Positions 25,240 to 34,774 are shown, counted from the first letter of the stretch. The stretch: 40,929 bases of DNA from Halalkalibacter sp. APA_J-10(15) (GCF_023017105.1 NZ_JALKEV010000024.1:1-40929), one strand, 5' to 3'. Notes: a model not told the origin generated them from the sequence alone. A program made the numbers and translations.

Positions 25240-26385
25240 TCAATCAAACAACCGCCCCCACGTTTGTTGGCCTACAATCCCATCCACTTGAATACGTTGT
25301 GATTGTTGGTACATCGTTACAGCAGAACGTGTCCTATTACCATAGATTCCATCAATAGAACCAGGATCAAATCCAAGAACTTTAATACGACCTTGCACAT
25401 ATCGAACATCGTCTCCTCTCAATAGAGGAGATCCTACACGTAATAATCTTCGGTAATGAATCGCTTGGTGATACTTAACATATGGTGCATTGGCCGAGCA
25501 CCAATCAAGGCTGCCTATATGAAATAATTGTCCTTGCTTGGCGTAAACCTTTACAATCATTCCCCGGGTTAATTGTCCAGTTACCGTCGATGTAAACGAT
25601 GGCTCTTTACGTCTATTTAATGTTGATGATAGAACTTCAACGAATCCATTAATTTTCTTACTTCCTTTAACGTCAGCTTCAGATAAGTTAAAATTGATCA
25701 CTTGACCGACACGTAATTGAGTAGGGTCCACATTAGGATTCGCACGTCTGAGATCGTCTACTGTCACACCAGCAGCACTTTCTTTATGTGCAATACTCCA
25801 ATAAGTATCACCCTCTTGAATCATATAGGTTGATGGTACCTCATTTTTGGGGAAAGTGGATATGTTTGTTGTAATATTAATAACGTTTTGATAATCAAAT
25901 CGACAGCACTGTTTCCATGAATACCCTGGGAATTCGTGGTGAGATTTATCTACCTGTCCAATCCTATCATCCACAAGTGCTTGCTGTAATTCTGCAATAG
26001 ACATGATCGTATAATCATCTAACTCTTCTGTTCGGTAGTCACCAGCCACACAAATGCCCAATGCAAATTGATTACTATTACCGACGTGATACGTACGGCG
26101 ATCAATGTCGTGACAATACACAATACGAGCACGCCTCCCGTTAGACGTGTTAACGACATTTTGTGGTTCAATCACAAATGTATAGCCAACGCCTGGCCAT
26201 CCTAATGACTCTACGTGATATCTCGCAAAACCAGCAGCTGTAGAGCCTGCTAAATCCTTTTTCGTTAACGAATGATGCCATGCGCGATCGGTAATGACAC
26301 GTGTCCGTTTAGAATATAGGCCCTTTCTCGGTAGTGTCTTTCGTTGATCTGAGAGTTGAGGAAGGTTTTCAAATTGATAGGCCAT
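25240..26385 (-). CDS. Endolysin: N-acetylmuramoyl-L-alanine amidase with LysM, SH3-like and peptidoglycan-binding domains
   Basis: The 381-residue enzyme would cleave the amide bond between MurNAc and L-Ala to release particles from the cell. The amidase_2 domain (about 25-170) shows zinc-ligand candidates H37, H149 and C160 (AWHHSL, SHHEFPGYSWKQC) and the HVGNSNQFALGICVAGDY segment. LysM follows at about 185-232, an SH3-like domain at about 247-305, and a PG_binding_1 domain at about 318-381 (SIDGIYGNRTRSAV, VDGIVGQQTWGRLF). It is the last gene of the tail/lysis transcript, with its ATG overlapping the holin stop by one base (TAATG). Confidence 0.94.
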   Translation of the reverse strand: MAYQFENLPQLSDQRKTLPRKGLYSKRTRVITDRAWHHSLTKKDLAGSTAAGFARYHVESLGWPGVGYTFVIEPQNVVNTSNGRRARIVYCHDIDRRTYHVGNSNQFALGICVAGDYRTEELDDYTIMSIAELQQALVDDRIGQVDKSHHEFPGYSWKQCCRFDYQNVINITTNISTFPKNEVPSTYMIQEGDTYWSIAHKESAAGVTVDDLRRANPNVDPTQLRVGQVINFNLSEADVKGSKKINGFVEVLSSTLNRRKEPSFTSTVTGQLTRGMIVKVYAKQGQLFHIGSLDWCSANAPYVKYHQAIHYRRLLRVGSPLLRGDDVRYVQGRIKVLGFDPGSIDGIYGNRTRSAVTMYQQSQRIQVDGIVGQQTWGRLFD

Positions 26386-26606
26386 TATGCAACCTCACCT
26401 TTTTTTACTTTTTCAATGGCCATCTTTTGCTCATGTCCTTTTTTTGTAATGTAGTTATTCTTCCATGCAGCATAAACAGCTAATACAGCAATCGCTAAAC
26501 TCGCTACTGCCTCAGTAACATCCTCTGGAACATGAATCCCAAAGTAGGCTAACAATGCCGCGATTAGGCCGAAAAAACGCGTAACACTTCCTGAATCAAA
26601 CATCAT
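26385..26606 (-). CDS. Holin (SPP1/phi LC3-type small membrane protein)
   Basis: This 73-residue protein (MMFDSGSVTRFFGLIAAL start) has two hydrophobic helices (about 8-24 and 32-50) separated by GIHVPED, and a charged tail KNNYITKKGHEQK, which is the layout of class II holins. I choose the ATG at 26606, seven bases after a GGGGGG ribosome binding site; a GTG at 26609 is also open. It lies between the XhlA-like gene and the amidase. Confidence 0.85.
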   Translation of the reverse strand: MMFDSGSVTRFFGLIAALLAYFGIHVPEDVTEAVASLAIAVLAVYAAWKNNYITKKGHEQKMAIEKVKKGEVA

Positions 26607-26887
26607 CACTGATCCCCCCCTTTTAATTGATCAATTCTCCTATGTGCTTGCTTTGTCGACTCCTCTACCCTCGTTATCCGTTCACCCATTTGCGCCATTT
26701 GCTTCTCATTTGCCCTAAGATCTATCTTGATATCATCCACTCCTCTACGAATATAGCCTAGCTCTGCTTTAACCTCCGCATTTTCCTGACTGTCCATTTT
26801 CACCTCTTTTATATGAGTAAGTTGATAAGCTAGATAACTGATGACTAATCCAGCAATCGCAACCAATACTCCGAGTTCGATTGACAC
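26606..26887 (-). CDS. Small membrane-anchored coiled-coil protein of the lysis cassette (XhlA-like)
   Basis: The 93-residue product starts at a GTG after GAGGTGGG. An N-terminal membrane helix (about 5-24) is followed by a charged coiled coil (about 32-90). XhlA of PBSX has a coiled coil and a membrane helix in the reverse order, so the name is only a positional analogy. It probably assists the holin in membrane disruption, given its stop-start overlap with the holin gene. Confidence 0.6.
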   Translation of the reverse strand: MSIELGVLVAIAGLVISYLAYQLTHIKEVKMDSQENAEVKAELGYIRRGVDDIKIDLRANEKQMAQMGERITRVEESTKQAHRRIDQLKGGDQ

Positions 26888-26903
26888 TTTCCCACCTCAT
26901 TTT

Positions 26904-27154
26904 TAAAAGAGGCTGGGACAAAAGTGGTTTAACTAAAAGAAAAGCCGAACAATGATAGATGGTGGACGTAAACCGCTCCTGAAATATACTTCGCTTTCCG
27001 CGGGAAGCCGGTGAGCCTCCTCGTGCTTCGCACTGCGGGGTCTCACCCTTGGCTTTTCATCCCGCAGGAGTCTACGTATATTTCATCCGCTACGTTCATC
27101 TTTTGTTCGGGTTTCCAGATAGACACTTTAGTTATGTCCCAGCCTCCTCTTTTA
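26904..27154. repeat. MITE-like intergenic repeat with terminal inverted repeats
   Basis: GAGGCTGGGACA (26909-26920) and TGTCCCAGCCTC (27135-27146) are perfect inverted ends of an element of about 250 bp, embedded in matching TTAAAAGAGG/CCTCTTTTAA flanks. The interior carries the TTCGCTTTCCGCGGG and CCCGCAGGAGTC segments that I remember as common in dispersed repeats of Bacillaceae. It carries no ORF of its own and sits between the DUF1617-like gene and the lysis genes. Copy number in the genome cannot be judged here. Confidence 0.75.
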
Positions 27155-27404
27155 ACCAAAATAAAAAAACGCGCAGCGTCTTTTATTAAAAGCGTCGTGT
27201 GCAGTCGTCACAATGGGTTGAAGTTATTCTGAAAGTGAGGTTCGTTCAGAATAACGTGTAACGAACGGAGCCGACGCACATCACTGAGTCTGCTTTCGTC
27301 TTCTTAATCCTCCACAGTACGTCTAAGATTTTATACTTACTTCTCTTTTAAAAAAGTCTACATCTTTTGGTTCAACCTCGGTCTCCTCTTCTTCCGATCA
27401 ACCT
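27155..27404. other. Non-coding stretch with an inverted repeat and a possible terminator
   Basis: GTTATTCTGA (27223-27232) and TCAGAATAAC (27246-27255) form a perfect 10-bp inverted repeat. On the minus strand GACGCTGCGCG followed by seven T residues (about 27163-27180) resembles a terminator end, which would separate the tail genes from the lysis genes. I see no convincing gene; short readable pieces lack a start codon. Confidence 0.45.
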
Positions 27405-27839
27405 TTATTCAGCACTCTCCTTTTTTTCAACATTTTCAAATGATTCGACTAATAAAAAATGAGCCTCCGCATCTTTATCGGAAAGCTCTTCGTTATAATC
27501 ATTTACAATCTCTTCAACTGTCTTCAAAGCCGTTTCTAAGTTCTTATCACCTACTGTGAAATACTCTTGATACAATTCCTCTTGTTGCTGTTTGAACTCT
27601 CTCTTGTCTTTGTCCTCTTTAATCTTGAAACCACCTCCTTGGGCTTGTACTAATTCACCTTGATCGTCAAGTTCAGCGAAGGTCTTTAATAATTCAAGCT
27701 CTTCTTCAGCAAGCTTCTTATTCTGTTCTTCTAAAACCTTTACTACTCGCATACGATGTACGGATTCCTTCCCCTTTAGTGACATATTCTTCAAAAAATC
27801 TGCTGTCATTTTCAAATCTTTGTATTGTAATTTCATCAT
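27405..27839 (-). CDS. DUF1617-like phage protein downstream of the tail tip gene
   Basis: This 144-residue protein is charged and helical. It begins MMKLQYKDLKMTADFLKNM with KGKESVHRMRVVKVLEE, which resembles the DUF1617 family of small proteins encoded after tail tip or fibre genes in Gram-positive siphoviruses. It overlaps the Tal gene stop by 4 bp. A role in tail fibre folding or chaperoning is possible but unproven. Confidence 0.6.
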   Translation of the reverse strand: MMKLQYKDLKMTADFLKNMSLKGKESVHRMRVVKVLEEQNKKLAEEELELLKTFAELDDQGELVQAQGGGFKIKEDKDKREFKQQQEELYQEYFTVGDKNLETALKTVEEIVNDYNEELSDKDAEAHFLLVESFENVEKKESAE

Positions 27840-30800
27840 GCTATCTTCTCCTCTAATTGTTTAATTTTTGTTTTTAGATATTGATTTTCTAGTTTCAGTT
27901 TACCAATTTCACCTTTAAGTTCGTTAATGTTAGGAATTAATAAAGTCCAGGCCCGATCACTATAGTTTTCGATTTCACCCTTATCGTAAACTGCAAACTC
28001 ACTTAAACCTATTTCACTAAATTCATCTGCAATTAATCCATAATAACGTTTAAGACCTTCGGTAGACCCACCGTTATTTCTTATTTCACCCTTGTCATAC
28101 CAACTCTTAATATTTAAGTCTAAAATTTTCCTGTATTCCAAATCAGCGGCTACTTCAATTTCTTGTTTATATTTTCTAGCTGAAGTAGATCGAGCCAACC
28201 TTCCTGTACCAGAAAATATATGCAAATTGACTGAATTTGAAGTGGTGTTTTCATAAGCGCTTGGTATGCGTAAGGCACCACTAACATCAACTCGACCATT
28301 AGATGCAACTTCAAAATTAACGTTACCACCTGCATAAATCCTAAAATTACCAATATCTGTCTGTCTAATATAGTTATTTTGATCAAACTTCCACTGCACA
28401 CTATTAGCATAAGGTTCAATACGTATGCTGTGATCTTGTGATCCAATTCGTAGTTCGTCATATATTCTCGTAAAGTTGTGAGCAATTCTCATCTTTGTTG
28501 AATAGGTACTACTGGAGGTGCGATGTCTAAAATACGTACTAGCATTTGTTCTTCTTCCAAAGCCGCCATACCATATATCAATGTCATTGCTCGTATCTGA
28601 CTGATCTAAAATAATAGCTGGTTGGTCATGACTTGTAAACCTACCTTCCGAAACCTGTCGCCTGTTAGCAAAGAGTCTTAAAGTCGCTCCAGCATTTAAA
28701 TTATTGTATGGCCCTGAAATAGTCGTCACGCTATCAACAAAATCTGTACGAAGAATGGCACGATATAAACCACCTTTTTCAAAACCAATATTTAAGATGT
28801 CATTATCTACTATAATACCTAACCCTTTTTTATTAGGATTGCTAGTATCTGATATAGGAATAATACGACCTAAAGAATCATTAATACGATTATAAAACTC
28901 TAGACTAAATTGGCCAAATCTCATGGCCAACTGATTATTATAATAACTTTCAATTAACCCTTGAGCCAGTTCTAACCTACGACCAGATGACTGTTGTGTA
29001 ATCTTACCGCCTGTAACCTCACCTAAATTAGCAGAGACGGCCGCTAAATTTGCCACATTCAAATGATCAGCTGTAATCGTTCCAGCTGTAATACGATTAC
29101 CGTTTAACGTGTTTGCTTGGATACGGTTCCCGTGCATCGTGCCTGTTGTCACTTTCGCAGCTGATAAATTCTCAATATGTGAATTCTTAATTACCCCATT
29201 ATTAATAAGCGTAAGGCCATCTAAATGAATAAGACTTCCTTTTATTCGTACACCTTCACTAGATAAATTAAGTGCACTAACCACACCGTTCACATCAACC
29301 TTTGCTGATATTTCATTAGAATGGATCGTTAATGTCGATTCTGCTTGCGTCAAACGATTCGAAAGGGAGTTAACCTCTGTTTTAGTAGCGCGTAGTTCGA
29401 TTTGATCAGATAGCTGTGTGATAGAAGATTCTGCTTGCTCCACTCTAGTTTCGACTCTTTTTGTCGTACTATCTACATTTTCAAAGCTTTGAAACTCTTG
29501 TATATCGCTAACATGAGATGGCTCGACCCATAACAACTTTTCACCACTTGAGCCAATTTGACCGTAAAAGTTAATTCCATGAGTCCATGCATGAAATTGA
29601 TTAGTAGGCTCGTGTCTTAAGGCGATATATTCATCACCGTTATAAATACACGTAACCAGTGACCATTTATTTATCGTTTGGACTTCCATTAACTCAATAA
29701 AACCTGTACCTCTTGTTCCATCACTACTATTATTAAAAACAATGTCAATTTTCCCAGCACTCATATATCCACTTACACGCTTACCACTTAAAGTACCTAA
29801 GACGTAATTATGTTCTCCACTTAAATTAGAGCGACACAGGAGAATGAGATAATCAGTTGATGCTTCTTGAGTCCCGTGTACTTTGTATTCCTCAGCCATA
29901 CGATCATTTATCTCATCAACTGCATGATCGAAAGCAGTAGTCGTTACTCGATGTTGGATCATATCGGCGTTCTGCACAATTCCACTTTCTGCTGAATCTA
30001 AACGACTAATGATATTATTTTGGTCTGTCGTATACTCAATTAAAGTCACTCGCTGCTCAATCAACCCCGCTTGGACTGTAATCGCACTTTCTGCATCAGA
30101 CATCCTTCCCTCTATCGTCTCTACCTCTGATTTTGTCGCACGAAGTTGGATTTCCTCGGCATTTAGGTTAATCCAAGTTTCATGGGCTGTTAAGGTCGTA
30201 CCTATACTTTGTAAATCACCATCAATTTCCTCCATCTTGTTGTCATACTCAAGCTGTTTTACTCGAAGCCGTATGTCTGCTTGACTTTGTGATATGTGTG
30301 AGTCGTTACTATCGAGCCTTGTAATAATTCCTTGTTGATCTGTTTCGTACTCCGTTACACTTACGGCATTTTCAAACTGATCATCTATCTCTTTTTTAGT
30401 ATAAACTGTGCCAACATTTACTTTGTCAGCCAATTGCCCGTTTACATATGTTAGATCAGCTTTTCCATCCAACAAATCCTCTACTTCAGCCATATTTGCC
30501 TTGTTTGACAACCAATTAAGCATATCGGCCTCGTCCGCCTTGGACTGTAGATCATCGATCATTTGTTGTCTCTGATCATCATATGTTTCTTGATCTACTT
30601 TTAGCTGCAGCTTTCCATCGACATATTCAAGGCCTGCCTTTTTAGCGATTTCTTGCATAAGCTCTTGGCGCTTTTCTTCGAGCTCAACATCGGTGTATTG
30701 CTTCGCCTCCTGATGAATCGTCTCTTTTGCCACTTCACTAATCTGGTCAAAGTCAACTCCATTTTCTCCGATAATCCGACTAATCTCATTAAGCTCCCTT

Positions 30801-32368
30801 AAACGAGCTGCCATATCTTCACCAAATAATAGGTCATCCGTTATGACTCTCACCGTAGACGCTGTTACTTCATTCGTAAAATCAGAAGCTGTGCCGTGTG
30901 TATTCACTGCTCGTATACGGTAGTACCACTGTTGATCCGTCTCTACATTATGGGCAAATGCACCGACTTTTCCACGCCACAATAAATGCTGACGATCAGG
31001 TACAAAATCTTTAACCTGACTACCATACACCTCGTAGTAGTGCACGTACACCTCATCGGAATAATCCCAATAGAGTTGAATGACCTGAAAGCCACCTTCT
31101 GCTCTCGCATTAGCCGGTGTTTGTGGTTTAATATTAGGGTAACGCTCATTCGTAATAGGCTGTGCTTCTGAATCCCACCTTCCACGATTTCGATCTATAT
31201 CCGCTTCGATTCTGTCAATTCGATCATCTTCCTCATGAACAGACAGAAATTGCCCCATCTCCACCATCGCCGTTCCCTCAATATCGGTAAGGTCATATTC
31301 AACAGCAATAATGCGTGTTTGAATTTCAATAGGCTTGCTGAACTGTCGATCAATGGCTCTAGCTGAATCACCGAGACTTACTCTTTCATGCTCATATCCA
31401 GCCATATGCTCAAGTAAATGAACAGACAATCGATAATGGACTTCCGGTACACTGACTTTCGGAAGGTGCTCCCACGTTTTTTGCAAAAGTAACTCTGGGT
31501 CTTCGATGTCTTGATCCTGCCAAATTCCTTCTCGATGCAATAGCTCTCCGTCGTATTGTCGACCGTACTTTTGTAATGCTTGAGGATCACCCACCCAAGC
31601 TTGTCCTAATGGCTTATTAGTTGGATCTCCGCTTGCCATATTCCATTCAACATTTGTAAAATCAAGATACTGAGTATCACCTCCTTCATCACCTTCTGCA
31701 GACAAAGAGGCACCTTGCCCATACAATGCAGTAACCGGATACGATAAAATGGTCCGTTGTATTTCAGTCATATCATGGTCAATCTCAAAACGCTTGCCGT
31801 TATCCGCTCCAAGCCTCTGCAAAAGCATGACGTTACGAGCAACAATATGATTTTGCTCGTCAAATACAACAACGTCCTTTACATCACCTCCCCATATTTC
31901 AAGGATATTCCAAACGGCAACCGCTGATGAAATGTAATGAAACTGAGTCGATCCTTGACCAAACTCCCCTTCAACAACACCAGTCCATCGCGTTCCGACA
32001 AGAGCTGCATCTAGCGCGACCTGCGCCGACTGATTAATAATGCTTCGCTCAACGACAATGTGCTCTTGTAACTCTTCCGCAAAAGCTGGCATACAAATAG
32101 CTGTCGTTTGTGGGCCATCTGCATCATCCAATTCATCTAACTCTTTAATAATAAATAAACGAAGGTCGCCCTCCTTATCGCGAAAGGCAACCTGATTTTC
32201 TTCTACAATATACGACGCTTCTTCTGTATCTGCTTCAACAGTAAATGAGAAGGGCTGATTTGAAATACGATTCAGCTCTTCTCGAAATGGCGCTTCTATT
32301 AGTCCCGTTTCTTCAGTGATCATCGTCAACAAACGATCATCCTGATCTAGAATGTATATTTCAGCCAA
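27836..32368 (-). CDS. Tail tip/receptor-binding protein (Tal-like) with C-terminal S74 intramolecular chaperone
   Basis: This 1510-residue protein starts at a TTG after AGGAGG. Residues 1-390 match the prophage tail endopeptidase (Tal) fold that closes the baseplate (EIYILDQDDRLLTMI, ILSYPVTALYGQG). A fibronectin-like segment around 430-510 follows (IKPQTPANARAEGG, YYRIRAVNTHGTASDF). Long coiled-coil repeats run from about 530 to 1060, with recurring TK-EV-----R---AES units. Beta-helical or fibre segments follow to about 1390. The end is a peptidase S74 chaperone (about 1394-1510) with the Ser-Lys region STSARKYKQEI and a final coiled coil. S74 domains trim themselves after guiding trimer folding. 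This is the probable host-specificity determinant. Confidence 0.9.
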   Translation of the reverse strand: MAEIYILDQDDRLLTMITEETGLIEAPFREELNRISNQPFSFTVEADTEEASYIVEENQVAFRDKEGDLRLFIIKELDELDDADGPQTTAICMPAFAEELQEHIVVERSIINQSAQVALDAALVGTRWTGVVEGEFGQGSTQFHYISSAVAVWNILEIWGGDVKDVVVFDEQNHIVARNVMLLQRLGADNGKRFEIDHDMTEIQRTILSYPVTALYGQGASLSAEGDEGGDTQYLDFTNVEWNMASGDPTNKPLGQAWVGDPQALQKYGRQYDGELLHREGIWQDQDIEDPELLLQKTWEHLPKVSVPEVHYRLSVHLLEHMAGYEHERVSLGDSARAIDRQFSKPIEIQTRIIAVEYDLTDIEGTAMVEMGQFLSVHEEDDRIDRIEADIDRNRGRWDSEAQPITNERYPNIKPQTPANARAEGGFQVIQLYWDYSDEVYVHYYEVYGSQVKDFVPDRQHLLWRGKVGAFAHNVETDQQWYYRIRAVNTHGTASDFTNEVTASTVRVITDDLLFGEDMAARLRELNEISRIIGENGVDFDQISEVAKETIHQEAKQYTDVELEEKRQELMQEIAKKAGLEYVDGKLQLKVDQETYDDQRQQMIDDLQSKADEADMLNWLSNKANMAEVEDLLDGKADLTYVNGQLADKVNVGTVYTKKEIDDQFENAVSVTEYETDQQGIITRLDSNDSHISQSQADIRLRVKQLEYDNKMEEIDGDLQSIGTTLTAHETWINLNAEEIQLRATKSEVETIEGRMSDAESAITVQAGLIEQRVTLIEYTTDQNNIISRLDSAESGIVQNADMIQHRVTTTAFDHAVDEINDRMAEEYKVHGTQEASTDYLILLCRSNLSGEHNYVLGTLSGKRVSGYMSAGKIDIVFNNSSDGTRGTGFIELMEVQTINKWSLVTCIYNGDEYIALRHEPTNQFHAWTHGINFYGQIGSSGEKLLWVEPSHVSDIQEFQSFENVDSTTKRVETRVEQAESSITQLSDQIELRATKTEVNSLSNRLTQAESTLTIHSNEISAKVDVNGVVSALNLSSEGVRIKGSLIHLDGLTLINNGVIKNSHIENLSAAKVTTGTMHGNRIQANTLNGNRITAGTITADHLNVANLAAVSANLGEVTGGKITQQSSGRRLELAQGLIESYYNNQLAMRFGQFSLEFYNRINDSLGRIIPISDTSNPNKKGLGIIVDNDILNIGFEKGGLYRAILRTDFVDSVTTISGPYNNLNAGATLRLFANRRQVSEGRFTSHDQPAIILDQSDTSNDIDIWYGGFGRRTNASTYFRHRTSSSTYSTKMRIAHNFTRIYDELRIGSQDHSIRIEPYANSVQWKFDQNNYIRQTDIGNFRIYAGGNVNFEVASNGRVDVSGALRIPSAYENTTSNSVNLHIFSGTGRLARSTSARKYKQEIEVAADLEYRKILDLNIKSWYDKGEIRNNGGSTEGLKRYYGLIADEFSEIGLSEFAVYDKGEIENYSDRAWTLLIPNINELKGEIGKLKLENQYLKTKIKQLEEKIA

Positions 32369-32402
32369 TTAGAGCTCCTCCTTTCTATACTTAGATTCAC
32401 TT

Positions 32403-33098
32403 TTAATAAAATCGCTCCGTATACGTGACGGTTGTTGGTTGGCTCGTTCTTAACGTATTTTCTCCTGGCTTAAGCAAAAACCAGTTTGACTGTAACGATA
32501 GGGCAACTGCTAAATTCTCACCATTTAACCGAATTCCTCGTTTTGTGTAGTCTATTTCTAATACGTCATTTTCTATAAATCCGTAATTTAAACGAAGCAT
32601 GCCACCCTGATCATTTTCAAAAGTAAAACTAGACTCAGCATTCGTAAAGACTGTCCGACTTTTCCACGGCACTTCGATCTGACCTGTAATAGGGAAGCTT
32701 GTAAATGTTGAATGAATGTCGATTTGCTTATCCTCACCAAATCGACAAGCGATTGGCAAATAGAAACGAATATGTCCCTTGGCAAACGTATAATTCTCCT
32801 CCAGCTCCATATCGTGATACAAAGCAAGATAATAGCGCTGTGGTGAATCTTTAAATAGTAGCTTTTTTGGTTGGTCATGAACTAACCAAGTAGACAAATC
32901 CTCTTTTCTTTCCTCAATTCTCTTACTCCCTGTTATTGTAATCGGAACCGTTAATTCGGCACTAGTAAAGCTCTTTTTCCTCACCCGATCACCACCGGTT
33001 AACTTAGGGGTTGTTAAGAATTCAACAGGAGGTGTTGGAGGTCGAAATAACTCGCTTGTCACGCGAATGTATTCTTTTTCAATTCCATTAAAAATCAC
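32403..33098 (-). CDS. Distal tail protein (Dit)
   Basis: This 231-residue protein starts with MIFNGIEKEYIRVTSELFRPP and has the typical N-terminal Dit ring pattern (DRVRKKSFTSAELTVPITI, RIEERKEDLSTWL), with a galectin-like C-terminal half. Dit hexamers join the tail tube to the Tal tip in siphoviruses. It begins with GTG overlapping the tape measure stop (GTGA) and lies directly before the Tal gene. Confidence 0.88.
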   Translation of the reverse strand: MIFNGIEKEYIRVTSELFRPPTPPVEFLTTPKLTGGDRVRKKSFTSAELTVPITITGSKRIEERKEDLSTWLVHDQPKKLLFKDSPQRYYLALYHDMELEENYTFAKGHIRFYLPIACRFGEDKQIDIHSTFTSFPITGQIEVPWKSRTVFTNAESSFTFENDQGGMLRLNYGFIENDVLEIDYTKRGIRLNGENLAVALSLQSNWFLLKPGENTLRTSQPTTVTYTERFY

Positions 33099-34645
33099 AC
33101 AAAAGCCCCCCTTTGACTTGGTACTCGCTGCTGTCTCGATTTATTTCTTTCTTGTAATTCCGTTACTATTTTCCACTGCATCATACCTACTTTTCTATTG
33201 TCTAAATAAACATCACTTTGCTTTTCCGCAATTCTTTCTAGTAACCTTTCTACATGATCCATATTTAAAGTACTTCCATTGCTTTGATTGATAATGCTTG
33301 TATTATTAGATAGGCCTTGTCTCATGTTAGGAATTGCATGTTCTACTTGAAAAATTTCTGGCTTCATCCATTCGGCAGCCTCATCTGATTTTTTGAGCAC
33401 ATTTCTTTTTTCTTTATCAATTCCAATTTCAAAGCCTTTCATTAGATTGACACCAATTTGATCTCTCATCCACCTCGATGGAGAACGAATATTAAAGAAG
33501 CTCTTAAAACCATCCTTGATGCTGTTACCTATATTTTTCACGGAATCCCAAACAGCACTCCCCATGGATGAAATACCATTTATTAACCCACTTATAATTT
33601 CCTTGCCTGTGTCAGATAGGTTAATAGCTTCAAAAAATTTAATGAAATTCTGAATTATATTTTCTGCCGTCTCTTTTATTGCTTCCCAAGCGCCTTCCCA
33701 ATCGCCCTTAATTAACGCCATTACTGTCTTTATAATACCCATGACAAGGTCAATCCCATTTTGCACGTTTCTTCGAATCGTAGCCCAAGCTACAGTAAGC
33801 ACCATGCTAATGACATTCCAAATATCTTCCCAATATTTATTTATAAAATCTAATACAACTTTAATGGTTGTCCATAGCGAATGGATATACACACCTATCA
33901 GACTACTTATAACACCCCAGATAAACTCAATAATTGTCATAATCGTCTCACCATGCTTATCCCAAGTGTCTTCGATGATACCTATAATGCCAGTCACAAT
34001 CATAACAATCGTCTCACCTATCGTTTTGATGACCGTTTCAATAAACCCCCATACTAAACCGACATAATACATGATCTCCTCACCATGTGTTTCCCAAAAC
34101 TCTCTAATCGTTTCTAAGATGGTTCCAACAAAATCGGACAACCACTCCATTACAACCGTTACGATATTTTGAATAAATTCTAATGCAACAGCAATATATT
34201 CCTGTATTTCTAACCAAATACGATCAACTTGCTCTTTAAACCATTCATTGTTGTTATAGAGGTAAATAAATGCCAGTACTAATGCGGTTATAGCTGCTAT
34301 CACCCAAAACCAAGGGCTAGCAATCATTGTTTTCCCCAAACCATCCATTTTATATTTGACAATTTCTACTATATCTTTTAATGAATCAAATGCTTCAATG
34401 GAATTATCGAATGTTGTAATTAAGGTATTAAATTTTTCTATAGTTTGAACAGTAGCGTCAAATCCAAATACAATTCCTTTGATCGCTTCTTCCAGCCAGT
34501 TTAAAGCCGTAGCGGCATTTTCACTATTTACTGTAATTGATTCAATTGATTCTATAACATCAATTGAAATAGAGTCATATTCTAAATTCTCCACGACACT
34601 TTCAGCATCTAGAGTAATATGAATACCTATTTTTCCATTTGCCAA
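33095..34645 (-). CDS. Tape measure protein, unusually short
   Basis: This 516-residue protein sets tail length and would be threaded through the tube. It starts at a TTG after GGTGAGGTAA. It has a central membrane-like helix (about 108-130, PWFWVIAAITALVLAFIYLY), tryptophan-periodic amphipathic repeats (WETHGEEI, WDKHGETI) and the common C-terminal FFNIRSPSRWMRDQIG motif. Siphovirus tape measures usually exceed 700 residues. At roughly 1.5 angstrom per residue this predicts a tail near 75-80 nm, consistent with a reduced particle. There is no frameshift or stop inside. Confidence 0.87.
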   Translation of the reverse strand: MANGKIGIHITLDAESVVENLEYDSISIDVIESIESITVNSENAATALNWLEEAIKGIVFGFDATVQTIEKFNTLITTFDNSIEAFDSLKDIVEIVKYKMDGLGKTMIASPWFWVIAAITALVLAFIYLYNNNEWFKEQVDRIWLEIQEYIAVALEFIQNIVTVVMEWLSDFVGTILETIREFWETHGEEIMYYVGLVWGFIETVIKTIGETIVMIVTGIIGIIEDTWDKHGETIMTIIEFIWGVISSLIGVYIHSLWTTIKVVLDFINKYWEDIWNVISMVLTVAWATIRRNVQNGIDLVMGIIKTVMALIKGDWEGAWEAIKETAENIIQNFIKFFEAINLSDTGKEIISGLINGISSMGSAVWDSVKNIGNSIKDGFKSFFNIRSPSRWMRDQIGVNLMKGFEIGIDKEKRNVLKKSDEAAEWMKPEIFQVEHAIPNMRQGLSNNTSIINQSNGSTLNMDHVERLLERIAEKQSDVYLDNRKVGMMQWKIVTELQERNKSRQQRVPSQRGAFV

Positions 34646-34671
34646 TTACCTCACCTACCTTTCAAAAAATC

Positions 34672-34703
34672 ATACAAAAATAACCACTCGGTCATGAGTG
34701 GTT
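34672..34703 (-). terminator. Intrinsic terminator or attenuator inside the tail operon
   Basis: AACCACTC (34682-34689) pairs perfectly with GAGTGGTT (34696-34703) around a 6-base loop, followed on the minus strand by ATTTTTGTATG. It lies in the 129-bp gap between the Gp15 gene and the tape measure gene, so it would reduce transcription of tape measure and downstream genes relative to the tail tube gene. Confidence 0.75.
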
Positions 34704-34774
34704 TTAATTTGCTTTTTATTTTTATATACGGTTAATGGGTATGCCATTTTCAGATATATAAAGAGATACGGATA

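Noticed and set aside
27310-27404. A readable acidic peptide (EEEETEVEPKDVDFFKREV) on the minus strand after the DUF1617-like gene, as an XkdX-like gene
   Set aside because: The frame contains no ATG, GTG or TTG and is closed upstream by TGA, so no start can be assigned.
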